From positions 104,061-168,060 of the forward strand of contig NZ_SMNQ01000015.1 in NCBI RefSeq assembly GCF_004353505.1: a DNA stretch of 64,000 nucleotides, in the 5' to 3' direction. Under the pieces are notes generated by a model, which was not told the DNA's origin, ran no database searches, and worked only from the letters and a program-made list of their open reading frames with translations. Of this stretch, positions 27,154 through 35,939 are shown piece by piece (within the stretch, counting starts at the first letter, position 1; each line of letters begins with the position of its first letter). A program made the position numbers and the translations under genes. Source of the stretch: Streptomyces sp. WAC05374. GTDB lineage: Bacteria; Actinomycetota; Actinomycetes; Streptomycetales; Streptomycetaceae.

Positions 27154-27875
27154 TGGCCCCGATTCCCGGATCCGGCCTCGCCAAGGGCCTGGCCGTCACC
27201 CTGCGCACGATGACGAAGAAGAGCCACACCGCGCAGTACCCCGACGCCCAGCCCGAGCTCCCGCCCCGCACCCGTGGGGTGATCGGACTGTTCGAGGAGA
27301 ACTGCACGGTCTGCATGCTCTGCGCCCGCGAGTGCCCGGACTGGTGCATCTACATCGACTCCCACAAGGAGACGATCCCCGCCGCCACCCCCGGTGGCCG
27401 CGAGCGCAGCCGGAACGTCCTCGACCGGTTCGCCATCGACTTCGCCCTGTGCATGTACTGCGGTATCTGCATCGAGGTCTGTCCTTTCGACGCGCTGTTC
27501 TGGTCGCCCGAGTTCGAGTACGCGGAGACGGACATCCACGACCTCACCCACGAGCGGGACAAGCTCCGTGAGTGGATGTGGACGGTTCCCGAGCCGCCCG
27601 CCCTCGACCCCGGTGCGGAGGAGCCGAAGGAGATCGCCGCAGCGCGCAAGGCAGCGGAGAAGCTGGCCGCCGCCCAGGCCGCGGCCGCCGCCGAGCCCGA
27701 CGGGCCCACCGCCCCGGCCACCCCTGCGGCCACGGGCACCGCGGCCACCCCTGCGGCCACGGGCACCCCGGACACCGCCCCCGGCACCCCGGCCACCCCG
27801 GACACCGCCCCGGGCACCCCGGGCACCCCGGCCACGGACCAGCCGCAGCGCCGGGACGAGGGAGGGACCGCGTGA
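27153..27875 (+). CDS. nuoI: NADH-quinone oxidoreductase subunit I (second cluster)
   Basis: 240-residue ferredoxin-like subunit carrying two [4Fe-4S] clusters (N6a/N6b). Both cysteine motifs are intact: CTVCMLCARECPDWC and CMYCGICIEVCPFDAL. The conserved core ends near residue 150; the remaining 90 residues are an Ala-rich helix (EIAAARKAAEKLAAAQ) and Thr/Pro/Ala repeats of the ATPAATGT and PDTAPGTP type. Without NuoE/F/G this subunit would be the outermost FeS protein in the cluster and a possible entry point for ferredoxin electrons (inference). It overlaps nuoJ by four bases. Confidence 0.93.
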   Translation: MAPIPGSGLAKGLAVTLRTMTKKSHTAQYPDAQPELPPRTRGVIGLFEENCTVCMLCARECPDWCIYIDSHKETIPAATPGGRERSRNVLDRFAIDFALCMYCGICIEVCPFDALFWSPEFEYAETDIHDLTHERDKLREWMWTVPEPPALDPGAEEPKEIAAARKAAEKLAAAQAAAAAEPDGPTAPATPAATGTAATPAATGTPDTAPGTPATPDTAPGTPGTPATDQPQRRDEGGTA

Positions 27876-28423
27876 CGCTCGCCGCCACCCACGGCTTCCT
27901 GTCGCCCACCGGCGTCGAGATCGCCTTCCTCCTCGTCGGCGTCGTCACGCTCGGCGCCGCCGTCATAACGGTCACCACCAGGCAGCTCGTGCACGCCGCC
28001 CTGTGGCTCGTCGTGGCGCTCGGCGGACTGGCCGTCGAGTACCTGCTCCTCACGGCGGAGTTCATCGCCTGGGTCCAGGTGCTGATCTACGTCGGTTCCG
28101 TCGTCGTCCTCCTCCTCTTCGGTCTGATGCTCACCAAGGCACCCATCGGCCGCTCGCCCGACGCCGACTCGGGCAACCGCCCGGCCGCCCTGGCGGTCGC
28201 CGTCGCCGCCGCGGCCGCCCTGATCTGGGTGGTCGTGGACGCGTTCCGCGCCACCTGGATCGACCTCGACGGACCCGCGCAGGGCTCCACCAAGGTGTCG
28301 GGCGCGATCCTGTTCCGGCACTGGGTGCTGCCCTTCGAAGCGCTCTCCGTCCTCCTCCTGGCCGCGCTCGTCGGCGCGATCGTCCTGTCCCGCCGCGACC
28401 GTGAGCGGGAGGGTGGCAACTGA
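27872..28423 (+). CDS. nuoJ: NADH-quinone oxidoreductase subunit J (second cluster)
   Basis: 183-residue membrane subunit with five hydrophobic helices. The TM3 region typical of NuoJ is present (EFIAWVQVLIYVGSVVVLLLFG). The GTG at 27872 overlaps the nuoI stop; the last base of the stop is the first base of the nuoK ATG. The segment DADSGNRPAALAV marks the usual loop before the fourth helix. Length is in the normal range. Confidence 0.92.
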   Translation: MTLAATHGFLSPTGVEIAFLLVGVVTLGAAVITVTTRQLVHAALWLVVALGGLAVEYLLLTAEFIAWVQVLIYVGSVVVLLLFGLMLTKAPIGRSPDADSGNRPAALAVAVAAAAALIWVVVDAFRATWIDLDGPAQGSTKVSGAILFRHWVLPFEALSVLLLAALVGAIVLSRRDREREGGN

Positions 28424-28800
28424 TGCACCTCGCCTATCCGGCGGTCCTCGCCGTCCTGCTGTTCTGCACCGGTCTGTACGGGGTGCTCGCCCGCCGCAAC
28501 GCGATCCTGGTCCTGATGTCCGTCGAGCTGATGCTCAACGCCGTCAACCTCAACCTGGTCGCGTTCGACGTCTGGCTCCGCGACACCCTGCACGCCGGCC
28601 AGGCGCTGACCCTCTTCACCATCGCCATCGCCGCCGCCGAGATCGGCATCGGCCTGGCGATCGTCCTGATGGTCTACCGCAACCGCGGCACCTCGGACAT
28701 CGACAAGCTCCGTGACAACGCCGAGACCGCGGGCGCCGACGAACCCGTGGGCGCCGACGGGCCGGCGGGCCCCGACGAGAAGGCAGAGGCCACCGCGTGA
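28423..28800 (+). CDS. nuoK: NADH-quinone oxidoreductase subunit K (second cluster)
   Basis: 125-residue MrpC-like membrane subunit with three helices. The two proton-path glutamates are visible in LMSVELMLNAVNL and AIAAAEIGIGLAIVL. Typical NuoK is about 100 residues; here a further 30 hydrophilic, acidic residues (DNAETAGADEPVGADG) form a C-terminal tail, as in NuoC and NuoI of this cluster. It overlaps nuoJ by one base and nuoL by four bases. Confidence 0.92.
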   Translation: MHLAYPAVLAVLLFCTGLYGVLARRNAILVLMSVELMLNAVNLNLVAFDVWLRDTLHAGQALTLFTIAIAAAEIGIGLAIVLMVYRNRGTSDIDKLRDNAETAGADEPVGADGPAGPDEKAEATA

Positions 28801-30788
28801 CCACCACGACCCTCGCCGTCCTCGTCCCCGTCCTCCCCTTCCTCGGCGCCGCCGCCGGACTGCTGCTGGGCCGCACCGCTCCCGGGTTCGTGCGTCCCCT
28901 GGCCGTCCTGCCGACGCTCGCCGCGCTCGTGCTCGCCGTCCTCGTCGCCGTACGCCAGGGCGGCGGCAGGGCCGTCGACGCGGCCACCCAGCTCACTCCG
29001 ACCGGCTCGGTGCCGATCGAGCTCGCCCTGCACCTGGACGGCTTCGCCGTCCTGACCGCCGTCCTCGTGGGCCTGGTCGCCACCTGCGTGCAGCTCTACT
29101 CGACCGGCTACCTCCGCGACGACCCGCGCTACCCCTCGTACGCCGCGCTCGTCTCCCTGTTCACCTCCGCGATGCTGCTCGTCGTCTACTCCGGCGACCT
29201 GATGGTGCTGCTGGTCGGCTGGGAGATCATGGGCATCTGCTCGTACTTCCTCGTCGGCCACTACTGGGAGACGCCCGAGGCGCGGGCCGCCTCCCTCAAG
29301 GCGTTCCTGGTCACCAAGCTGGGTGACGTCCCCTTCCTGATCGGTCTGTTCGCGCTGGCCGCCGACGCCGGCACGTTCCGGATCACCGGCATCCTCGGTG
29401 CGGTCACCGCCGGAGGCATCGACCACCCCACCCTGGTGGCGCTGCTCCTGCTCGCGGGCGTCGCCGGCAAGTCCGCCCAGTTCCCGCTGCACACCTGGCT
29501 CCCGGACGCCATGGCCGGCCCGACGCCGGTGTCCGCGCTGATCCACGCCGCGACCATGGTCGCCGCCGGTGTGTACTTCGTGGCCCGGCTCCTCCCCGTC
29601 TTCGCGGCCTCCGCCGCCGCCATGACCGTGCTCGCCGTGATGGCCGCGGTCACGATGGTCGGCTCCGGGCTCGCCGCCCTCGCCCAGGACGACATCAAGC
29701 GCGTCCTCGCCTACTCGACCATCGGCCAGCTCGGCTACATGTCGGGCGCCCTGGCCGTCGGTGACCGTGGCGCGGCCGTCTTCCACCTCCTGTCGCACGG
29801 CGCCTTCAAGGCGCTGCTGTTCCTGGCCGCCGGCGTGATCATCCACGCCGCCGGAACGAACTCGCTGGCCGCCATGTCCCGGATGCGGGGCCTCACCTCC
29901 CGCATCCCCGACGCCTACTGGACGATGACGGTCGCCCTGCTCGCGCTGGCCGCGATCCCGCCGTTCGCCGGCTTCTTCTCCAAGGAAGCCGTCCTCGTGG
30001 CCGCCGAGCACACCGCGCTCGGCGACCGGGCGGTCGCACCCGCCGGAGCGGGCTGGATCGTCCTCGTCTCGGGTCTCCTCACCGCCCTCCTCACCGCCGC
30101 CTACGCGACGCGCCTGTGGCTGCTGGCCTTCCGCGGCCGGGGCGCCGAGGCTCCCGAACACGGCCGGCAGCCGATCGCCATGAACGCCGTCCTGTGGGTG
30201 CTCGCCGTCCCCTCCCTCGCCTTCGGCCTGACCGTCGGCGTCATCGGCGACTGGTTCGACGGGTACGCGCTGACACCGACCGTGACCACCGCGGTCCTCA
30301 GCACCGGCATCGCCCTCGTCGGCGGGCTCGTCACCTACGGCGCCTGGCGGCACACCACCGCCGTCGCCGCACGCCACCCGCTCGGCGCGGTCGCCGCCCA
30401 CCCCGAGGCCGAACCCGCCGTCTCGGAGGCCGAGGCGATCGCCACGCACACCCCCGCCTACGGCGACATCGCCTCAGCCCCGGACCCCGCCGACCCCGGA
30501 CGCCTGCTGCTCGGCCCGCTGCACCGCCACGCCGCCGCCGGCTTCCACGTCGACGCCGTCTACTCCGCCGCCTTCGTGCGCCCCGTCCGGGCGGCGGCAC
30601 GACTGGTCAGCTTCCTGGACCGCGAGGTCGTCGAGACCTACGTCCGCGGTGCGGGCAACGGCACGAACCTGCTGGGACAAGCCGTCCGGCGCGCCCAGAC
30701 GGGCAACGTGCAGACCTACCTCAGCGCCCTGCTCGCCGGCTCCGTCGTCCTGGCGATCGCCGCCGTCCTCGTCGCCGCCGGAGCGTGA
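28797..30788 (+). CDS. nuoL: NADH-quinone oxidoreductase subunit L (second cluster)
   Basis: 663-residue full-length NuoL with 15-16 predicted helices and the long lateral helix near the C-terminus. Channel residues are retained: Glu in VGWEIMGICSYFLVG, Lys in GKSAQFPLHTWLPDAM, Lys in QDDIKRVLAYSTIGQLGYM, and Lys in FAGFFSKEAVLVAA. A variable His/Ala/Glu-rich loop (about 520-570) precedes the lateral helix. The start GTG overlaps nuoK. It is paralogous to the partial nuoL at 1-1346. Confidence 0.94.
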   Translation: MTTTTLAVLVPVLPFLGAAAGLLLGRTAPGFVRPLAVLPTLAALVLAVLVAVRQGGGRAVDAATQLTPTGSVPIELALHLDGFAVLTAVLVGLVATCVQLYSTGYLRDDPRYPSYAALVSLFTSAMLLVVYSGDLMVLLVGWEIMGICSYFLVGHYWETPEARAASLKAFLVTKLGDVPFLIGLFALAADAGTFRITGILGAVTAGGIDHPTLVALLLLAGVAGKSAQFPLHTWLPDAMAGPTPVSALIHAATMVAAGVYFVARLLPVFAASAAAMTVLAVMAAVTMVGSGLAALAQDDIKRVLAYSTIGQLGYMSGALAVGDRGAAVFHLLSHGAFKALLFLAAGVIIHAAGTNSLAAMSRMRGLTSRIPDAYWTMTVALLALAAIPPFAGFFSKEAVLVAAEHTALGDRAVAPAGAGWIVLVSGLLTALLTAAYATRLWLLAFRGRGAEAPEHGRQPIAMNAVLWVLAVPSLAFGLTVGVIGDWFDGYALTPTVTTAVLSTGIALVGGLVTYGAWRHTTAVAARHPLGAVAAHPEAEPAVSEAEAIATHTPAYGDIASAPDPADPGRLLLGPLHRHAAAGFHVDAVYSAAFVRPVRAAARLVSFLDREVVETYVRGAGNGTNLLGQAVRRAQTGNVQTYLSALLAGSVVLAIAAVLVAAGA

Positions 30789-30791
30789 GCC

Positions 30792-32369
30792 GTGATCGAT
30801 ATCAGCGAATCCGTGATGCAGTTCCTTCTCGCGTTCATCGTCGTCGGCCCGCTCATCGGCGCCGCGGCGGCCCTCCTCCCGGCCCCGCCCGGACTGAAGG
30901 GGAAGTCCCCCGACCAAGCCGTGCTGCGCCACGGGGTGACCGTGACCGGAGCGATCCTCGCCGCCGCGGTCGTCCTCACGCTCGGCTTCGACCACGACCA
31001 GTCGTCGAGGATGCAGGCCACCACGGACATCGCCTGGATCCCGGCACTCGACGTGCGGATCCACCTCGGCGTCGACGGCATTTCCCTCCCCCTCCTGGTC
31101 CTGACCGCGCTGCTGACCTTCCTCTGCGCGCTCTACAGCTACTTCCGCATGCCCGCGGGCCCGTCCCCCCGGGCGTTCGTCGCCCTGCTGCTCGTCCTCG
31201 AGTCCGGCACGCTGGCGACCTTCGCCGTCCTCGACCTGCTGCTGTTCTTCCTGGCCTTCGAGATGGTGCTCATCCCGATGTACTTCCTCATCGCCCGCTG
31301 GGGCGGCGAGGAGCGCCAGCAGGCCGCCTGGCGGTTCATCCTGTACACGCTGCTCGGTTCGGTCGTCATGCTGCTCGGCCTGCTGCTCGTCGGGCTGAAG
31401 GCCGGCACGTTCGACATGGTGGCACTCGCCACTGACAACGGCCGTGACATCACCACATCCGTGCAGGTCATCGCCGTTCTGGCGATCGGGATCGGCCTCG
31501 CGGTGAAGACTCCGATGTGGCCGCTGCACAGTTGGCTGCCGGACGCCCACACCGCCGCACCGACCGTCGGCTCGGTGCTCCTCGCCGGCGTCCTGCTGAA
31601 GATGGGTACGTACGGATTCGTCCGGATCGCCCTGCCGATCACCCCCGACGGCATGCACGTCCTCGCGCCCTACCTCGCCGCGTTCGCGGCCGCCGGCATC
31701 ATCTACGGATCGCTCGCCTGCCTCTCCCTCGCCCGCACCGGCGCGAAGGGCGACCTCAAGCGCCTGATCGCCTACTCTTCCGTGGGCCACATGGGCTTCG
31801 TCCTGCTGGGCATCGCGACCATGACGCCCACCGGCGTCAACGGCGCGCTCTTCGCGAACATCGCCCACGGCCTCATCACCGGCCTGCTGTTCTTCCTGGT
31901 CGGCGCCATCAAGGACCGGTACGGCACGGCCGACCTCGACACCCTCGCCGGGGCCACCGGCGCCGCGCTCTACGGCCGCGCACCCCGCCTCGGCGGCCTC
32001 CTCGCCTTCGCCGCCGTCGCCTCGCTCGGACTGCCGGGCCTCGCCGGCTTCTGGGGCGAGATGCTCGCGCTGTTCGGTGCGTTCCAGCCGGCCGAGGGCC
32101 TCAGCCGCCCCGCGTTCCTCACCTTCATGGCCGCCGGCGCGTTCGGCACCCTGCTCACCGCCGCGTACCTCCTCGTCGTCGTCCGGCGCGTGTGCATGGG
32201 CACCCCTCCGGCCGCCGGGCATCCGCCGCTCGACGACGTCCGGGCGTACGAGGTCGTGGCCTGGTCGCCGCTGGCCGTCCTCACCGTCGTCGCCGGCCTC
32301 TGGCCCGCTGTCCTCCTCGGCCTGACCGACCCGGCCGTGCAGAAGCTCCTCGCAGGAGGCAAGTCGTGA
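30792..32369 (+). CDS. nuoM: NADH-quinone oxidoreductase subunit M (second cluster)
   Basis: 525-residue NuoM. Key residues are present: Glu in LAFEMVLIPMYFLI, Lys in VKTPMWPLHSWLPDAH, Lys in KGDLKRLIAYSSVGHMGF, and Glu in LAGFWGEMLALFG. The GTG at 30792 follows the nuoL stop by three bases. Divergence from the first nuoM is substantial in loops but not in the helices, consistent with an old paralogue and not a recent duplicate. It ends in a GTGA overlap with nuoN. Confidence 0.94.
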   Translation: MIDISESVMQFLLAFIVVGPLIGAAAALLPAPPGLKGKSPDQAVLRHGVTVTGAILAAAVVLTLGFDHDQSSRMQATTDIAWIPALDVRIHLGVDGISLPLLVLTALLTFLCALYSYFRMPAGPSPRAFVALLLVLESGTLATFAVLDLLLFFLAFEMVLIPMYFLIARWGGEERQQAAWRFILYTLLGSVVMLLGLLLVGLKAGTFDMVALATDNGRDITTSVQVIAVLAIGIGLAVKTPMWPLHSWLPDAHTAAPTVGSVLLAGVLLKMGTYGFVRIALPITPDGMHVLAPYLAAFAAAGIIYGSLACLSLARTGAKGDLKRLIAYSSVGHMGFVLLGIATMTPTGVNGALFANIAHGLITGLLFFLVGAIKDRYGTADLDTLAGATGAALYGRAPRLGGLLAFAAVASLGLPGLAGFWGEMLALFGAFQPAEGLSRPAFLTFMAAGAFGTLLTAAYLLVVVRRVCMGTPPAAGHPPLDDVRAYEVVAWSPLAVLTVVAGLWPAVLLGLTDPAVQKLLAGGKS

Positions 32370-33880
32370 CCCTCGCCGCCACGAGCGCTCCGAGCGCGGG
32401 CGACCTCGTCCAGTCCGTCGACTGGGCCGCCATCGCGCCGCCGACCATCGCCGCCGTGGTCGCCCTGGTCGTCCTCGTCGCCGACCTGTTCGTGCCGAAG
32501 GAACGCAAGCAGCTCCTCGGCTGGGGCGCGATCGCCGGCCTCGTCGCCTCGATCATCACGCTCGTACCGCTGCGCAAGGGCGACCGGACCACCTTCTGCC
32601 TGACCACCGACCCCGACGCGTGCAGCTACACCGCCGACCACTTCACGCTGGTCATCCAGTTCCTGGTGCTGGGCGGAGCGCTCCTGACGGCCCTGCTGTC
32701 GCTCCACGACACCAAGGAGAGGCTCCCCGCCGGAGAATTCTGGTTCCTGCTGCTCTCCTCGGCCGCCGGTGCGGCGCTGCTGCCCGCCTCCCGGGACCTG
32801 GCGACGCTCGTCGTGGCCCTGGAGGTCGCCTCCCTGCCCGCCTTCGCGCTGGTCGGCCTCAAGCGCGGCGACCGCATGTCCGGCGAGGCGGCGCTGAAGT
32901 TCTTCCTCTCCTCCGTCACCGCCACCGCGGTGATGCTGCTCGGCGTCAGCTTCGTGTACGCCTCGACCGGCACCCTCCACCTCACGGAGATCGCCCAGAG
33001 CCTGGACGACGTCCCCGCCCGGCTGGAGACCCTCGCCAAGGCGGGCGTCGCGCTCACCCTCGTCGGTTTCGCGTTCAAGACCGCCGCCGCGCCGTTCCAC
33101 TTCTGGGTGCCCGACACCTACGTCGGGGCGCCCCTGCCCATCGCCGCCTACCTCTCCGTCGTCGGCAAGGCGGTCGGCTTCACCGGCCTGGTCCTGGTGA
33201 CCGTCGTCGCCTTCCCGACGTACGCGGACGTGTGGGGCCCCGCCCTCGCCGTCCTCGCCGCGCTCACCATGACCGTCGGCAACGTGGCCGCCCTCCGGCA
33301 GGCCCCCACGCGCGCGTGGAGCGCGGTACGGCTGCTGGCCTGGTCCTCGGTGGCGCAGGCGGGCTACCTCCTGGTGCCGATCGCGGCCGCCGCCTACTCC
33401 GGTGACGACCAGATCGGTGCCACCGTCGCGTACGCCCTGATGTACGCCGTCGTGAACCTCGGCGCCTTCGCCGTGGCCGCGCTGGTCGCCCGCACGTACC
33501 CGCTGAACCGGATCTCCGACTATCGCGGCCTGTACACCAGCCGGCCCGGCGCCGCGCTCGTCATGGGCTTCTTCCTGCTGTGCCTGGCCGGCCTGCCGCC
33601 GGGCATCATCGGTCTCTTCGCCAAGGTCACGGTCTTCTCGGCGGCCGTCGACGCGGGCCTGGGATGGCTCGCCGTCGTCATGGGCGTCAACGTCGTCATC
33701 GCCCTCTACTACTACTTGCAGTGGACCGCGGTGCTGTTCCGCCCCGCCGAGGGCGCCCCCACGAGACAGCCCGCCCCCGCGCCCGTCACCGTGGCCATCG
33801 CCGTGACGGCCGTCGCCGGCGTGGTGCTGTCGGGCTACCCCCAGTTGGTGCTGCGCTTCGCCGCCGACAGCCTCTTCTGA
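32366..33880 (+). CDS. nuoN: NADH-quinone oxidoreductase subunit N (second cluster), TM8 lysine absent
   Basis: 504-residue NuoN. The TM5 glutamate (ALEVASLPAFAL), the TM7 lysine (FKTAAAPFHFWVPDTY) and a TM12 lysine (IIGLFAKVTVF) are present. The TM8 segment, which reads TDIKRLLAYSSIAHAGF in the first nuoN, here reads RAWSAVRLLAWSSVAQAGY: Val replaces the conserved Lys and Gln the following His, with about four extra residues before. An unusual CLTTDPDACSYT loop follows the second helix. It is the last gene of the nuo run, followed after 36 bases by the MscL-like gene. Confidence 0.92.
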   Translation: MTLAATSAPSAGDLVQSVDWAAIAPPTIAAVVALVVLVADLFVPKERKQLLGWGAIAGLVASIITLVPLRKGDRTTFCLTTDPDACSYTADHFTLVIQFLVLGGALLTALLSLHDTKERLPAGEFWFLLLSSAAGAALLPASRDLATLVVALEVASLPAFALVGLKRGDRMSGEAALKFFLSSVTATAVMLLGVSFVYASTGTLHLTEIAQSLDDVPARLETLAKAGVALTLVGFAFKTAAAPFHFWVPDTYVGAPLPIAAYLSVVGKAVGFTGLVLVTVVAFPTYADVWGPALAVLAALTMTVGNVAALRQAPTRAWSAVRLLAWSSVAQAGYLLVPIAAAAYSGDDQIGATVAYALMYAVVNLGAFAVAALVARTYPLNRISDYRGLYTSRPGAALVMGFFLLCLAGLPPGIIGLFAKVTVFSAAVDAGLGWLAVVMGVNVVIALYYYLQWTAVLFRPAEGAPTRQPAPAPVTVAIAVTAVAGVVLSGYPQLVLRFAADSLF

Positions 33881-33916
33881 CCCCCACAGCCCTACGCACT
33901 CTCCAGGAGCACGGCC

Positions 33917-34372
33917 GTGCTGAACGGTTTCAAGGACTTCCTCCTCCGTGGAAACGTCATCTCCATGGCGATCGGCCTGGCCGTCGGCGCGGCCTTCACG
34001 GCGGTCGTCACGGCGTTCAGCAACGCCTTCATCACCCCGCTCATCGGCCTGGCGACAGGCACCGTCGGAGACTTCAGCCACTCCTACTTCACGGTCAGGG
34101 ACGCCAAGTTCCCCTACGGCCTGTTCATCAGCGCCGCCCTGGCGTTCATGATCACCGCGGCGGTGCTCTACTTCTGCGTCGTCCTCCCGATGATGAAGAT
34201 CCAGACCCGCTTCAAGCGCGACGAGCCCTTCGACATCAAGGCGGCCATGCGCGACTGCCCGCGCTGCTTCACCGAGATCCCCGCCGTCGCCAGCCGCTGC
34301 GGGCACTGCACCAGCGAGGTCGAACCGGTGCCCGAGGCCCTCCAGAAGGCCGGGCTGCCCGCGCCGCGCTGA
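33917..34372 (+). CDS. mscL: MscL-family mechanosensitive channel with C-terminal zinc ribbon
   Basis: 151-residue two-helix membrane protein. The N-terminus MLNGFKDFLLRGNVISMAIG and the glycine-rich TM1 (AVGAAFTAVVTAFSNAFITP) match MscL, the channel that opens under hypo-osmotic tension. TM2 (YGLFISAALAFMITAAVLYF) ends in the basic cluster KIQTRFKR. The usual C-terminal helical bundle is replaced by a rubredoxin-like zinc ribbon with C114, C117, C128 and C131 (CPRC and CGHC). GTG 33917 has GGAG eight bases upstream. It is possibly co-transcribed with nuoN (gap 36). Confidence 0.85.
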   Translation: MLNGFKDFLLRGNVISMAIGLAVGAAFTAVVTAFSNAFITPLIGLATGTVGDFSHSYFTVRDAKFPYGLFISAALAFMITAAVLYFCVVLPMMKIQTRFKRDEPFDIKAAMRDCPRCFTEIPAVASRCGHCTSEVEPVPEALQKAGLPAPR

Positions 34373-34451
34373 GTCACCCGAACGGCCCACACCCCGCCCC
34401 CGGAGCACCGGGGAACCCGCCATGCCCGCGTGGCGTTGACCAGTACGGGAG

Positions 34452-34471
34452 GGTCCACTGAACAGTGGACC
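34452..34471. promoter_or_regulatory. 20-bp perfect palindrome upstream of htpX
   Basis: GGTCCACT-GAAC-AGTGGACC has 8-bp perfect arms and lies 48 bases before the htpX start. A TTGAC element (34436-34440) lies just upstream. It is a likely operator for an htpX regulator; no matching regulator gene is adjacent. Confidence 0.6.
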
Positions 34472-34518
34472 AGCACCAGGCAAAGGGTTCCCCTGCCGCA
34501 CCACTTGGAGGGCGTACC

Positions 34519-35382
34519 GTGCACCGCCGGCACAACGGGCTGAAGACCGCCGTACTCCTCGGGGGACTGTCCGCACTCATCATCCTGATCGGCAGCTTCT
34601 TCGGCCGTACGGGCCTCGTCGTCGCGCTCCTCGTGGCCCTCGGCACCAACGCGTACGCGTACTGGAACAGCGACAAGCTCGCGCTGCGCGCCATGCGGGC
34701 CCGCCCCGTGAGCGAATTCCAGGCGCCGGAGCTGTACCGGATGGTCCGGGAGCTCTCCACCCAGGCCCGCCAGCCGATGCCCCGCCTGTACATCTCGCCG
34801 ACCCAGGCCCCCAACGCCTTCGCGACCGGCCGCAACCCCCGCAACGCGGCGGTCTGCTGCACCGAGGGCATCCTCCAGATCCTCGACGAGCGCGAGCTGC
34901 GCGGGGTCATCGGCCACGAGCTGAGCCACGTCTACAACCGCGACATCCTGATCTCGTCGGTCGCCGGAGCACTCGCCTCGGTGATCATGTTCCTGGTGAA
35001 CTTCGCCTGGCTGATCCCGGTCGGCCGCTCCGACGACGACGACGGTCCCGGCCTGATCGGCATGCTGTTGACCATGCTGCTCGGCCCGCTCGCCGCGTCC
35101 GTGATCCAGTTGGCCATCAGCCGCTCCCGGGAGTACGAGGCGGACGCCTCCGGCGCGCAGCTCACCGGGGACCCACTCGCCCTCGCCAGCGCCCTGCGCA
35201 AGCTGGAGGCGGGCACCAAGAGGCTCCCGCTGCCGCCGGAGCCCCGCATCGAGACCGCGAGCCACATGATGATCGCGAACCCGTTCCGCCCCGGCCAGGG
35301 GTTCGCCAAGATGTTCTCGACACACCCGCCGATGGCGGAACGCATCGCCCGACTCGAACAGATGGCAGGTCGCCGCCCATGA
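34519..35382 (+). CDS. htpX: Membrane zinc protease HtpX
   Basis: 287-residue M48B peptidase that degrades misfolded membrane proteins. The zinc motif is GVIGHELSHVYNRD (HExxH), the third ligand is in SREYEADASGA, and hydrophobic helices flank the active site (TAVLLGGLSALIILIG; AGALASVIMFLVNFAWL). GTG 34519 has GGAGGG seven bases upstream and gives the usual HtpX start with RRHNGLKTAVLLGG; an in-frame start at 34465 is rejected because it lies inside the palindrome. The stop overlaps yccF by four bases (ATGA). Confidence 0.94.
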   Translation: MHRRHNGLKTAVLLGGLSALIILIGSFFGRTGLVVALLVALGTNAYAYWNSDKLALRAMRARPVSEFQAPELYRMVRELSTQARQPMPRLYISPTQAPNAFATGRNPRNAAVCCTEGILQILDERELRGVIGHELSHVYNRDILISSVAGALASVIMFLVNFAWLIPVGRSDDDDGPGLIGMLLTMLLGPLAASVIQLAISRSREYEADASGAQLTGDPLALASALRKLEAGTKRLPLPPEPRIETASHMMIANPFRPGQGFAKMFSTHPPMAERIARLEQMAGRRP

Positions 35383-35771
35383 AAGCAATCCTCAACCTGA
35401 TATGGCTGATCTTCGGCGGCTTCTGGTTGTTCCTCGGCTACATGGTCGCGGGCCTGCTGCTCTGCATCACCGTCATCGGCATCCCCTTCGGCCTCGCCGC
35501 CTTCCGCATCGGCGTCTACGCCCTGTGGCCCTTCGGCCAGACCGTCGTGGACCGCCGTGACGCGGGCGCCGCGTCCTGCATCGGCAACGTGCTGTGGCTG
35601 GTCCTCGCCGGCTGGTGGCTGGCGCTCGGACACATCCTCACGGGCATCGCCCTGTGCGTCACGATCATCGGCATCCCGCTGGGCATCGCGAACTTCAAGC
35701 TCCTTCCCGTCTCCCTGCTGCCGCTGGGCAAGGAGATCGTCCCCAGCGACCGGCCCTTCGCCACCCGGTGA
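35379..35771 (+). CDS. yccF: YccF-domain inner-membrane protein
   Basis: 130-residue protein with two copies of the YccF-type module: FGGFWLFLGYMVAGLLLCITVIGIPFG and a second, similar segment around residues 70-110 (LVLAGWWLALGHILTGIALC; TIIGIPLGIANFKL). The duplicated ITVIGIP/TIIGIP motif defines the family. Function is unknown. It is translationally coupled to htpX, suggesting a membrane-stress context. Confidence 0.9.
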   Translation: MKAILNLIWLIFGGFWLFLGYMVAGLLLCITVIGIPFGLAAFRIGVYALWPFGQTVVDRRDAGAASCIGNVLWLVLAGWWLALGHILTGIALCVTIIGIPLGIANFKLLPVSLLPLGKEIVPSDRPFATR

Positions 35772-35939
35772 GTCACCGCCCCGCTTCCGGTCGCCGCGCG
35801 GCCGGTTGACCGGTGCCGGGGCCGCCCTCGCGTGATTGTCAGTGGCGTGGTGCACCATGAACACATGACCGACGACCAGCGGGTGCGGACCGGCGGAGCG
35901 GGGCGGGACCACGCCCGAATATGACGGGGTACGGCGCCG

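Noticed and set aside
35865..35924. Small open frame starting MTDDQRV between yccF and the permease.
   Set aside because: Only 19 codons, no good ribosome site and no recognisable similarity; possibly a gene remnant but unsupported.
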